From NIOZ-UU13 sp049287505 (lineage in GTDB: Bacteria; Planctomycetota; Phycisphaerae; Sedimentisphaerales; Anaerobacaceae): 29,720 bases of DNA. Every line of letters starts with the position of its first letter. The stretch's first letter is position 1. Shown here piece after piece: positions 24,401 through 29,720 of the stretch. The DNA lies in contig JBAQFY010000444.1 of the NCBI GenBank assembly GCA_049287505.1, forward strand, positions 1 to 29,720. Reading direction: 5' to 3'. The position numbers and the translations under genes are program-made. Under the pieces are notes generated by a model, which was not told the origin of the DNA, ran no database searches, and was given only the letters and a program-made list of their open reading frames with translations.

Positions 24401-24569
24401 AGTTCCGGATAATTTCCGGTCGGTGAAGGTTTCTGTAGCATCGGCAGGCAGGCCCATTGAAAGCGACTATACGCTTAAAAACAGCCGGCTTGAGATTACC
24501 CTGAAGAAAAAGCTGGTCATCTCTGAGAACCAGACGCTTGAAGTAAGCATTCAGCGCCAAGGCGAATAA
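21486..24569 (+). CDS. Secreted GH116-like (DUF608/GBA2-type) glycosidase with inserted beta-sandwich module
   Basis: A 1027-residue exported protein. The ATG at 21486 has an AAAGGA site; an N-terminal hydrophobic segment (residues 7-25) looks like a signal peptide. The N-terminal domain starts GRELGTIGMPVGGVAAGQLYL (about residue 70) as in GBA2-type enzymes. Residues about 260-407 are an extra module (LADFELADYGDWKITGEAFG, FLIGGGSFAGQTCINLLVDG, GGWGHINVDQIEL) of the kind found at the ends of some GH32 proteins. The catalytic alpha-barrel (about 540-960) has the GSCPGTCTHVWNYA segment, DGNDDGLIENSQHNTYD, CLSDQLFGQ (its Asp766 aligns with the acid/base Asp of human GBA2), VWTGIEYQVAGHM and ECGDHYARAM. 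The GBA2 nucleophile segment is replaced by ADGQCGTILKAYRE. It is probably co-transcribed with the GH172 gene. Confidence 0.85.
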   Translation: MRKFRMAIIGIVVCGFFMWIHTLLTGVTVHSTAEAEEQQGEHLIPVNKQLTQDAVQRLLGRGRQEVYRGRELGTIGMPVGGVAAGQLYLRSDGTLGLWEIFNRDVFTGYGQDNYRTYRPSSPVDSGFAVIAQQGDKAFVRTLNEDFESVEFIGLYPIGIVRYHEDGLPVRVALTTSSIFIPLNAKDSALPATVFHIVVENISNTNVRAGVLGWLENAVCIHSAKAVHALRRSRIVNEKNRTLIVHTAEEAPVPKNALAPRPKIVLADFELADYGDWKITGEAFGEGPAKGALPNQQEVSGFLGKGLINTFLGGDKPHGTLTLPPFKISRNFINFLIGGGSFAGQTCINLLVDGKVVRSATGENNEKLEWYFWNVQEFEDKMAQIQIVDQFSGGWGHINVDQIELSDEPQEGQMGPLDKLADYGSLVLASAEEGASSQDVRELLAFLGDWAVELNAEGDVAWPVTERRSTAMATRTVGLAPGAAHTFIFVLAWFFPNHPNGHEYANRFSSAAEVAHYVLDDYERLAGDTSKWYNTYYEDSTLPRWLLFRLHSTVCNLATGTCQWWKNGRFWAWEGVGSCPGTCTHVWNYAHAPARLFPQLERSAREMQDFGEGFDSESGLVGFRSNRAYAADGQCGTILKAYREHQMSADDSFLKRNWPRIKKALEFSITQDGNDDGLIENSQHNTYDINFEGPNTFVGSLYLAALRAGEEMAKEMGDEQFAKRCRKIFESGSRLSVERLWDGEYFIQLVDLQKYPKNQYAKGCLSDQLFGQGWAHQLGLGYIYPPEYVKKALQSVWKYNWAPDVGPYNAVHEPERWFARPGEAGLFTCTWPKSPYLAEGVRYRSEVWTGIEYQVAGHMVWEGMVDEALAICRGIHERYYPAKHNPYNEVECGDHYARAMASWGVYTALAGYEYHGPKGHLGFAPRLTPENFRAAFTAAEGWGTFTQKRDGKTQQEQIELRWGQLSLRTLAFAVPDNFRSVKVSVASAGRPIESDYTLKNSRLEITLKKKLVISENQTLEVSIQRQGE

Positions 24570-24661
24570 ATCGCCAAAGTTCCGTAAAATAAATATATTT
24601 CAGTCCTGAGATTAGTCAATTCCCGGACTTATAGGAAATCTCTAAAAATCTTCTTGTATTC

Positions 24662-24689
24662 TTCACAAATAGCTGCAAAATGTTATACT
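24662..24689 (+). promoter_or_regulatory. Possible promoter for the isomerase-oxidoreductase-cupin genes
   Basis: TTCACA (24662-24667), 16 nt, then TATACT (24684-24689); each hexamer matches consensus at five of six positions. Transcription from here would pass through the palindromic repeat before the first gene. Confidence 0.4.
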
Positions 24690-24719
24690 GTTCCTTTGTT
24701 ACTGGTAGTTCAATGAACT

Positions 24720-24797
24720 GTCATTCCGCACTTGATGCGGAATCCAAAGCTTTCGATCCCTCGTGGTGGACTGGATTCCCGCTTTCGCGGGAATGAC
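24720..24797. repeat. Intact composite palindromic repeat (two hairpin arms)
   Basis: GTCATTCCGCACTTGATGCGGAATCC-like left arm, a 26-nt spacer, and a TGGATTCCCGC/GCGGGAATGAC right arm. The outer ends GTCATTCC and GGAATGAC are themselves inverted copies. It is the uninterrupted counterpart of 13733-13852. Confidence 0.85.
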
Positions 24798-24904
24798 AAT
24801 GGCTCATTTGAAGAGTAATAGAGTGCTACTCTGAACGGTCGTTTATTTGGGGAGAAAAAACAGTAAGAAGAAGAGGAAATCAACTTTAAGTTAAGGAGTG
24901 TATT

Positions 24905-25801
24905 ATGAAAAAAATATCAATTGGCTCATGGGCATATACGATTGGCCCTTACGCAGGCAGTCCGGTACCTTGGGAGGAAGTAATAGAGAAGGTTGCGGAG
25001 TTAGGCTTTGACGGGGTGGAGTTAGGCGGCTTTCCGCCACATCCGAACCCGGACAATATGCCGAAAAAGAAGCAGCGTGATGCCTGCAAAAAACAGGTGA
25101 AGGAATTAGGGCTTGGATGGTCGGGCCTGGCAGCCGACCTCTGGAGCCAGCACCTTATCGACACGGATGACAATTCAGCGTATATCGAATGTTTTCGTAA
25201 AAATCTGCAGTTCTGTGTTGACCTTGGAATTCCTGCCATTCGTGTTGATTCTGTTCATCCGCCGACTATTTTTGAGAAGGTTGATGCAGAGACTGCACTG
25301 CAGCGAGTCGTGGAGACGTGGAATATTTGTGCTGAAGATGCCGCCGATGAAGGTATCCGTATGGCGTGGGAGTTTGAGCCCGGCTTTGCATTCAATAAGC
25401 CGTCGGATGTTGTGCGAATCGTTGAAGAGGTTGACAACGACAATTTCGGCGTGATGTTCGATACGTGTCATGGATATATGGTTGCCTGTACGGGCGCACG
25501 TCAGCCGGGCAAGAAGGAGATACTGCCGGGTGGTGTGCTTGAATTTGCACGAAAACTTCGCGGTAAAATCAATCATATTCACCTGATAGATTCCGATGGT
25601 ACATTACACGGTAATGAAACATCGACCCATGCACCTTTTGGCCAGGGCAAGATAGATTTTGACGAGCTTATGCCGGAACTGGCGAAAAACGATATGGGGC
25701 ACGATTGGTGGACGATAGATTTGTGCTTCTGGGCGGACGCATGGAAAGTGACAGAGCAATGCAAGAAGGCGGTTGACGAGCTTAATAAAAAGTATGGATA
25801 A
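24905..25801 (+). CDS. Sugar phosphate isomerase/epimerase (AP endonuclease-2 type TIM barrel)
   Basis: A 298-residue cytoplasmic TIM-barrel protein of the xylose-isomerase-like superfamily, whose members isomerise or epimerise sugars and keto-sugars or dehydrate inosose using a divalent metal. Seen are the start strand ISIGSWAYTIGPY, ELGFDGVELGGFPPHP, a metal-ligand Glu in MAWEFEPG, FDTCHGY (Asp and His), INHIHLIDSDG and a late TIDLCFWADAW where many relatives have Glu instead of Asp. There is no signal peptide. The ATG has AAGGAG upstream. It is followed by a Gfo/Idh/MocA oxidoreductase and a cupin, a grouping often met in catabolism of inositol or 3-keto-sugars; the substrate is not known. 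Confidence 0.85.
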   Translation: MKKISIGSWAYTIGPYAGSPVPWEEVIEKVAELGFDGVELGGFPPHPNPDNMPKKKQRDACKKQVKELGLGWSGLAADLWSQHLIDTDDNSAYIECFRKNLQFCVDLGIPAIRVDSVHPPTIFEKVDAETALQRVVETWNICAEDAADEGIRMAWEFEPGFAFNKPSDVVRIVEEVDNDNFGVMFDTCHGYMVACTGARQPGKKEILPGGVLEFARKLRGKINHIHLIDSDGTLHGNETSTHAPFGQGKIDFDELMPELAKNDMGHDWWTIDLCFWADAWKVTEQCKKAVDELNKKYG

Positions 25802-25803
25802 TT

Positions 25804-25883
25804 AAAGTGAGCTAAAGTTACGAGTGCCTAAAGTTGTGGATTATTTTTTCACTTTAGGCACTTTAGCTCACTTTAGGCACTTT
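25804..25883. repeat. Long interrupted inverted repeat built from AGTGCCTAAAGT and AAAGTGAGCTAA words
   Basis: AAAGTGAGCTAA (25804-25815) and AGTGCCTAAAGT (25823-25834) pair perfectly with TTAGCTCACTTT (25863-25874) and ACTTTAGGCACT (25851-25862). The left arm has a 7-nt bulge, and the loop is T-rich. A further AGGCACTTT follows. The arm is thus made from about 10-nt tandem words of the form ACTTTAGxx. It fills the gap to the oxidoreductase gene. Confidence 0.75.
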
Positions 25884-25904
25884 CTTAATGTTAGGAGTAA
25901 TCTT

Positions 25905-27047
25905 ATGAAGAAGAAACTGAATGTCGGACTGATTGGATACGGCTTTATGGGGCGGACGCACTCGAACGCATACCGCAAGGTTACAAACTTCTTCGACGTT
26001 CCGTACGAGCCGGTTTTACAGGTTGTCTGTGGTCTTGTAGAGGCCGAGGCCAAGGACTTTGCCGAGCGGTGGGGCTACAAGTCGCACACTACCGACTGGC
26101 ATAAGGTAGTCGAGGATGAAAACATCGACGTGGTGGAAATCTGTGTGCCGAACAATCTGCACGCCGAGATAGCTATTGCTGCCGCCAAGGCCGGCAAGGC
26201 AATCTGTTGTGAAAAACCCCTGGCGTTGAACGTCTCGCAGGCCGAGAAGATGGTTAAGGCTGTCGAGGACGCCGGTGTGCCCAACCTGGTCTCATTCAAC
26301 TATCGCCGGGTGCCCGCCGTGACATTGGCCAAGCAGCTCATCGACGAAGGTCGGCTGGGGAAAATTTTTCACTATCGGGCCAATTTCCTGCAGGACTGGA
26401 CCATCTCAGCAAAGGTGCCGCAGGGCGGGATGGCCACATGGCGGCTGGACATCAAGGCGGCCGGCTCAGGCGTAATCGGCGACCTTCTTGCCCATTGTAT
26501 AGATACGGCTATGTGGCAAAACGGGCCTATCACCAACGTCTGTGCCATGACGGAGACCTTTATCAAAGAACGCATGCACGCTGAAACGGGCAAGGTTGAG
26601 CCGGTGGGTATCGATGATGCTTGTACATTCTTTTGTCACTTTGACAACGGCTCACTGGGCAACTTCGAGTCCACCCGCTATGCGCGAGGCCACAAGGCCC
26701 TTTATACGTTCGAGATTAACGGGGAAAAGGCCTCCATCGCTTGGGACCTCCATGACCTCCATCGTCTCAGCTATTTCGACCACGGCGACGAATCTATCAT
26801 ACGAGGCTGGCATTCAATTCACGTTACAGACAGCGACATGCCGTATATGGATAAATGGTGGGTCCCGGGTCTGCAGATTGGTTACGAGCACTCGTTCGTC
26901 CACCAGGTGGCTGAATTTTTGCAGAACTTAGCCGAGGGTAAGTCAACATCGCCGGACTTCCGGGAGGCCCTTGCAACACAGTATGTCTGTGATGCGGTGC
27001 TGACGTCGGCGAAAAATAAAAAATGGGAAACAGTTAAAAAAGCATGA
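25905..27047 (+). CDS. Gfo/Idh/MocA family NAD(P)-dependent sugar oxidoreductase
   Basis: The ATG at 25905 is preferred, with AGGAG 7 nt before it; the frame is open further upstream but only through the inverted repeat. The protein has 380 residues. It starts with a Rossmann fold (VGLIGYGFMGRTHSNAY), then VVEICVPNNLHAEIAIAAAKAGKA and the family-defining CCEKPLALN with the catalytic Lys. The C-terminal domain has MATWRLDIKAAGSGVIGDLLAHCIDTA, in which the His of the active-site helix is visible, and GSLGNFESTRYARGH. The protein is cytoplasmic with no Tat leader. Members oxidise sugars, inositols or sugar acids at a ring carbon. It probably acts with the flanking isomerase and cupin. Confidence 0.9.
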   Translation: MKKKLNVGLIGYGFMGRTHSNAYRKVTNFFDVPYEPVLQVVCGLVEAEAKDFAERWGYKSHTTDWHKVVEDENIDVVEICVPNNLHAEIAIAAAKAGKAICCEKPLALNVSQAEKMVKAVEDAGVPNLVSFNYRRVPAVTLAKQLIDEGRLGKIFHYRANFLQDWTISAKVPQGGMATWRLDIKAAGSGVIGDLLAHCIDTAMWQNGPITNVCAMTETFIKERMHAETGKVEPVGIDDACTFFCHFDNGSLGNFESTRYARGHKALYTFEINGEKASIAWDLHDLHRLSYFDHGDESIIRGWHSIHVTDSDMPYMDKWWVPGLQIGYEHSFVHQVAEFLQNLAEGKSTSPDFREALATQYVCDAVLTSAKNKKWETVKKA

Positions 27048-27110
27048 GCATAAGAGTGGAAACACACTGGCAGTTTATAACTTGTGCACTTACAAATTAT
27101 GCTCTTATGC
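27048..27110. repeat. Inverted repeat GCATAAGAG/CTCTTATGC with inner hairpin
   Basis: GCATAAGAG (27048-27056), beginning right at the stop codon, pairs with CTCTTATGC (27102-27110). Inside, ATAA-TTGT (27077-27085) can pair with ACAA-TTAT (27092-27100). It fills most of the gap to the cupin gene, in the same way as the inverted repeat in the previous gap. Confidence 0.65.
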
Positions 27111-27132
27111 AATTGTGAAATAAGGAGAGTTT

Positions 27133-28350
27133 ATGTCTGCTAATTCTATTGCGAACAAAGCACTTGAACAGGGAAAAGGAATCGTTCGATTGGCGCCGAA
27201 CTGGGTGCCGCGTTCTTTTTGTGTGCCGGGTCGGCGTATCAAGCTGCATCCGGACGATTATTATGCGATTGGGGGTGAGCGCGGCGGTATTGATGAGCGC
27301 TGGTTTTCATCAACTACGCCGGCGGACAACGGCCCTTTGACGGCGCCGAATGAGGGCTTGAGTTTCATTGTCTTTGAGGATAATGGAAAAACGGAAAAAG
27401 TCCTGCTCAAAGATGCAATTGACGAGCTCAAAGGCGAGCTTATCGGCAAGAGACTGTGGAACAAACACGAGCGCTGGCCGATGTACTCAAAGTTTTTCGA
27501 CAATAAAGGCGCTTTGCCCCATCATATACATCATCGTGATAAACATGCGAAGCTGACAGGTCAGTTAGGAAAGCCCGAGGCCTATTATTTTCCGCCGCAG
27601 GCAAATAATTATGGAGGTGATTTTCCATATACGTTTTTTGGCCTTAAGCCCGGCACCACCAAAGGACAAGTCCGCCAGGCCCTTCTCGACTTTGAAAAGG
27701 GTGATAACAAAATCACAGACCTGTCTGTTGCCTATCGGCTGGAGGTGGGGACAGGCTGGGATGTGCCGCCGGGAGTTCTGCACGCACCCGGCAGCCTTTG
27801 CACTTATGAGCCGCAAAAGGCATCAGATGTTTTCGCTATGTACGAGTCGCTCCCGCACAATCAGGTTGTTCCTAAAGAACTGCTTTGGAAGGACACTCCT
27901 GAAAATAAAGTAGGTAACGTTGACCATTTGCTTGGTGTAATTGACTGGGACCTGAACGTTGACCCCGACTTTGCGGAACATCGGTTTATGCGTCCCAAAC
28001 CCGTCAGGCCGGTCAAAGAGATGGAGGCTGAGGGCTATATCGAGAATTGGATATGCTATAAATCAAAGGCCTTCAGCGCCAAAGAGCTTACGGTTTTGCC
28101 GGGTCGGACTGTAACTATCAAGGACAATGCCGCATACGGATTTATTACGATGCAGGGTCACGGCACGATGGGACCATGGGATATAGAGACTCCTGCGCTT
28201 ATCAGATATGGGCAGTTGACCCACGACGAATACTTTGTCAGCGAGCAGGCGGCCAAAGAGGGAGTGAAAATCACGAATCCCTCTAAAACCGACCCAATCG
28301 TTTTGCTCAAGCACTTTGGGCCTGATAACCCGGATTTAGTTATTGAATAG
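27133..28350 (+). CDS. Cupin protein resembling class I mannose-6-phosphate isomerase
   Basis: A 405-residue cytoplasmic protein with an AAGGAGAG ribosome site. The cupin metal centre is visible as LPHHIHHRDKHA (about residues 135-146), with GKPEAYYF and then PPGVLHAPGSLCTYE (another His) in the following strands, the order found in phosphomannose isomerases. The C-terminal part (ICYKSKAFSAKELTVLPGRT, GFITMQGHGTMG) looks like a second beta-barrel. It is closely related in arrangement to ManA-like proteins but longer, and the usual full ManA signature is not evident, so sugar or keto-sugar isomerase is inference. It closes the 24905-28350 gene group, which suggests a shared catabolic route. 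Confidence 0.75.
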   Translation: MSANSIANKALEQGKGIVRLAPNWVPRSFCVPGRRIKLHPDDYYAIGGERGGIDERWFSSTTPADNGPLTAPNEGLSFIVFEDNGKTEKVLLKDAIDELKGELIGKRLWNKHERWPMYSKFFDNKGALPHHIHHRDKHAKLTGQLGKPEAYYFPPQANNYGGDFPYTFFGLKPGTTKGQVRQALLDFEKGDNKITDLSVAYRLEVGTGWDVPPGVLHAPGSLCTYEPQKASDVFAMYESLPHNQVVPKELLWKDTPENKVGNVDHLLGVIDWDLNVDPDFAEHRFMRPKPVRPVKEMEAEGYIENWICYKSKAFSAKELTVLPGRTVTIKDNAAYGFITMQGHGTMGPWDIETPALIRYGQLTHDEYFVSEQAAKEGVKITNPSKTDPIVLLKHFGPDNPDLVIE

Positions 28351-28424
28351 TGAATCGAGCTGTGAACCACTATTGGTCTGTCAAGCTTGAATCTGTAAGT
28401 TGACATTCCCATCCCACGGTTGAG

Positions 28425-28531
28425 TGGCAGCCTCAAAACCGAAGGTGCGTCTTCACCGCATCCGGCAAGGACGGGCTTTGGGGATGGTGAATACAGGAGA
28501 AGCCATCCCCGAGATGCGCTTGAGGCTGCCA
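28425..28531. other. Structured intergenic element between convergent genes
   Basis: TGGCAGCCTCAA (28425-28436) and TTGAGGCTGCCA (28520-28531) are exact 12-nt inverted repeats. Inside, GGGGATGG (28480-28487) pairs with CCATCCCC (28503-28510). The result is a branched fold of about 107 nt. It may be a bidirectional end signal or another mobile palindrome. There is no T-run at its edges. Confidence 0.6.
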
Positions 28532-28611
28532 TCCGTCGCTGTGCTCACAATGACAATAATCGTGTACAATTATATCCCTCAATCAAGCTGTAACAAGCCA
28601 CTATTCATAAA

Positions 28612-29535
28612 TTAGACATCGCAGAGGATGACGGCCTCTTTGAGAGCCTTGAAGGGACTGCCGGTCGGTATGAACTCATGGCCGACATAACCCAGGTAGC
28701 CGGTGCGGACAATCTCTTCCATAATGGGCTTGTAGTTGATTTCCTGTTTGTCGTCGATTTCACAGCGGCCTGGGTTGCCGGCGGTGTGGTAGTGGCCAAT
28801 GTAGTCCTTGTACTGCCGAATGCGAGCGATGATGTCGCCGTCCATAACCTGCACGTGGTAGATGTCAAACAGCAGTTTCATCCTGGGCGAACCAACTTTC
28901 TTGATGATTTCCATACAGTAGTCGGTGTGGTCGCCCTGGTAGCCGGGATGTCCCTGCATTTCGATGTTCACCCGGCTGTTGAGCATCTCCAGGCAGAGAT
29001 TGACCTTATTGCTTTCAGCGTAGCGTATTATCCTTTTGTAACCGTCAACGCAGTTTCTAATGCCCTCATCGTCCGGAATGTTCTCGCGAAAACCGGTGAA
29101 CGTGATGACATTGGGAAAGCCATATTCGTGGCAGGCGTCGATGGAGTCCTGGAGCTCTTTCAGACACATATCATGATACTCTGGGTTGTTCATTCCTTTA
29201 TCGAATCCGTGGCTGCCGAGAATAGCGCAGACGAGATTATACTTTCTGAGGGTGGGCCAGTGCCTGGGTTCGACCAGCTCGACGCTTTTGCAGCCAAGAT
29301 GACTGGCTACTTTGCAGGTCTGCTCGATGTCCCAGTACTTCTGGTAACACCAATAGACTATGGACTGATTGATGCGGCCTTCGATGGCGCTTTGTTTGGC
29401 GGATGTGCCAATACCAATAGTGGCACAGGAGCCGAGGCCAATAGCCGCAGTGCCGGTGCCGGCAACCATTTGGAGCATACTGCGACGGCTGATATGATTG
29501 TTGATGGAGGTTTTTGACTGTTTCTTTTCACTCAT
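28612..29535 (-). CDS. Tat-exported hydroxypyruvate-isomerase-like TIM-barrel protein
   Basis: The ATG at 29535 is chosen because AAAGGA precedes it by 7 nt and the Tat leader then lies at the N-terminus; the frame upstream to 29688 has no start signal. The protein has 307 residues. The leader has SRRSMLQ followed by a hydrophobic stretch ending in GLGSC, so it may be a Tat-exported lipoprotein. The barrel has VYWCYQKYWD, CLEMLNSRVN (metal-ligand Glu), LLFDIYHVQVMDGD (Asp and His), YHTAGNPGRCEIDD, EINY and YVGHEF (last ligand Glu), a pattern close to hydroxypyruvate isomerase (Hyi). Export makes the classical role in glyoxylate metabolism unlikely; an extracytoplasmic sugar isomerase is more plausible, but inferred. 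It is transcribed convergently with the cupin gene. Confidence 0.87.
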   Translation of the reverse strand: MSEKKQSKTSINNHISRRSMLQMVAGTGTAAIGLGSCATIGIGTSAKQSAIEGRINQSIVYWCYQKYWDIEQTCKVASHLGCKSVELVEPRHWPTLRKYNLVCAILGSHGFDKGMNNPEYHDMCLKELQDSIDACHEYGFPNVITFTGFRENIPDDEGIRNCVDGYKRIIRYAESNKVNLCLEMLNSRVNIEMQGHPGYQGDHTDYCMEIIKKVGSPRMKLLFDIYHVQVMDGDIIARIRQYKDYIGHYHTAGNPGRCEIDDKQEINYKPIMEEIVRTGYLGYVGHEFIPTGSPFKALKEAVILCDV

Positions 29536-29602
29536 ATTAGTATCCTTTCTGTATGATAATCTTTTCAGACTATTCCTTTTTATACCGGCTTTATAAAAGA
29601 TG

Positions 29603-29630
29603 ACTATAAGCTCTTTAATGTTAGGGTCAA
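29603..29630 (-). promoter_or_regulatory. Sigma70-like promoter for the Tat-exported isomerase
   Basis: On the minus strand TTGACC (29625-29630), 16 nt, then TATAGT (29603-29608); each hexamer matches five of six consensus positions. The transcript would start near 29596, leaving about 60 nt before the ATG. Further upstream (29648-29669) GATTGGGTTTGAATTGGGTT is a short direct repeat of unknown meaning. Confidence 0.5.
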
Positions 29631-29720
29631 GGAAAAAACACGCTTTGATTGGGTTTGAATTGGGTTTGTTTTTTGGGCGGCTAAACAATCGTTTTTTCTG
29701 TAATCCTTTGTTATAATTGA

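Larger units (their letters stand above)
24570..24904. other. Intergenic region of 335 nt: possible promoter and composite repeat
   Basis: This gap separates the glycosidases from the isomerase gene. It holds a promoter-like pair (24662-24689), the intact two-arm palindromic repeat (24720-24797) and a strong AAGGAG ribosome site before 24905. No gene is seen in it. Confidence 0.6.

Noticed and set aside
3986..24797. CRISPR array
   Set aside because: The repeated palindromes are far apart, lack regular spacers, and no cas-like gene is present; they are REP-like dispersed repeats.
25824..25904. N-terminal extension of the Gfo/Idh/MocA protein
   Set aside because: It translates the long inverted repeat, whereas an AGGAG site and the Rossmann-fold start support the ATG at 25905.
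28678..29517. A 279-codon open frame on the plus strand opposite the Tat-exported isomerase
   Set aside because: The minus-strand frame has a Tat leader, metal-ligand motifs, a ribosome site and a promoter. The plus-strand product is valine- and alanine-rich with no recognisable motif, so it is a shadow frame.

Overview
The window looks like chromosomal DNA from a Gram-negative bacterium, most likely a planctomycete of Phycisphaerae type; this assignment is inference. The reasons are: a kdsB-pyrG pair (Kdo activation for an outer membrane, also adjacent in chlamydiae), large secreted GH172- and GH116-like glycosidases, a Tat-exported TIM-barrel sugar isomerase, Gfo/Idh/MocA and cupin sugar enzymes, and intergenic gaps full of palindromic repeats. 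No CRISPR array, rRNA, tRNA, transposase or phage gene was recognised.

Layout. (1) 1-930 (+): the C-terminal part of methylthioadenosine phosphorylase and a small coiled-coil lipoprotein. (2) 1117-3731 (-): kdsB then a divergent CTP synthase, probably one transcript from a promoter near 3844-3872. (3) 3732-4330: a repeat-bearing divergent intergenic region. (4) 4331-7877 (+): a tightly overlapping CUT2/Rbs-type sugar ABC transporter (lipoprotein binding protein, double ATPase, permease). (5) 7968-14732 (+): a tryptophan operon trpL-trpE-trpG-trpD-trpF-trpB-trpA without trpC. It is headed by a textbook transcription attenuator: a consensus-like sigma70 promoter, a 17-codon leader peptide with three consecutive Trp codons, mutually exclusive 1:2 and 2:3 helices and an intrinsic terminator. 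(6) 14894-17925 (+): three paralogous secreted coiled-coil proteins, each preceded by the same roughly 73-nt leader containing a hairpin; the middle one is fused to a redoxin domain. (7) 18102-24569 (+): a secreted GH172-type multidomain protein and a GH116-like protein with an inserted beta-sandwich module. (8) 24905-28350 (+): a TIM-barrel isomerase/epimerase, a Gfo/Idh/MocA oxidoreductase and a cupin/phosphomannose-isomerase-like protein, separated by intergenic inverted repeats. (9) 28612-29535 (-): a Tat-exported hydroxypyruvate-isomerase-like TIM barrel with its own promoter.

How it works together. kdsB and pyrG link CTP supply to CMP-Kdo synthesis. The trp genes convert chorismate to tryptophan, except for the indole-glycerol-phosphate synthase step, which must be encoded elsewhere; the leader lets translation of Trp codons control entry into the operon. 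The right third looks like a glycan/sugar-use region, with extracytoplasmic glycosidases followed by cytoplasmic isomerase, dehydrogenase and cupin enzymes; the substrate is not evident.

The strongest finds are the trp attenuator in an organism that does not look proteobacterial, the conserved leader shared by the three secreted paralogues, and a 24-26-nt sequence inserted cleanly into the loops of different palindromic repeats.
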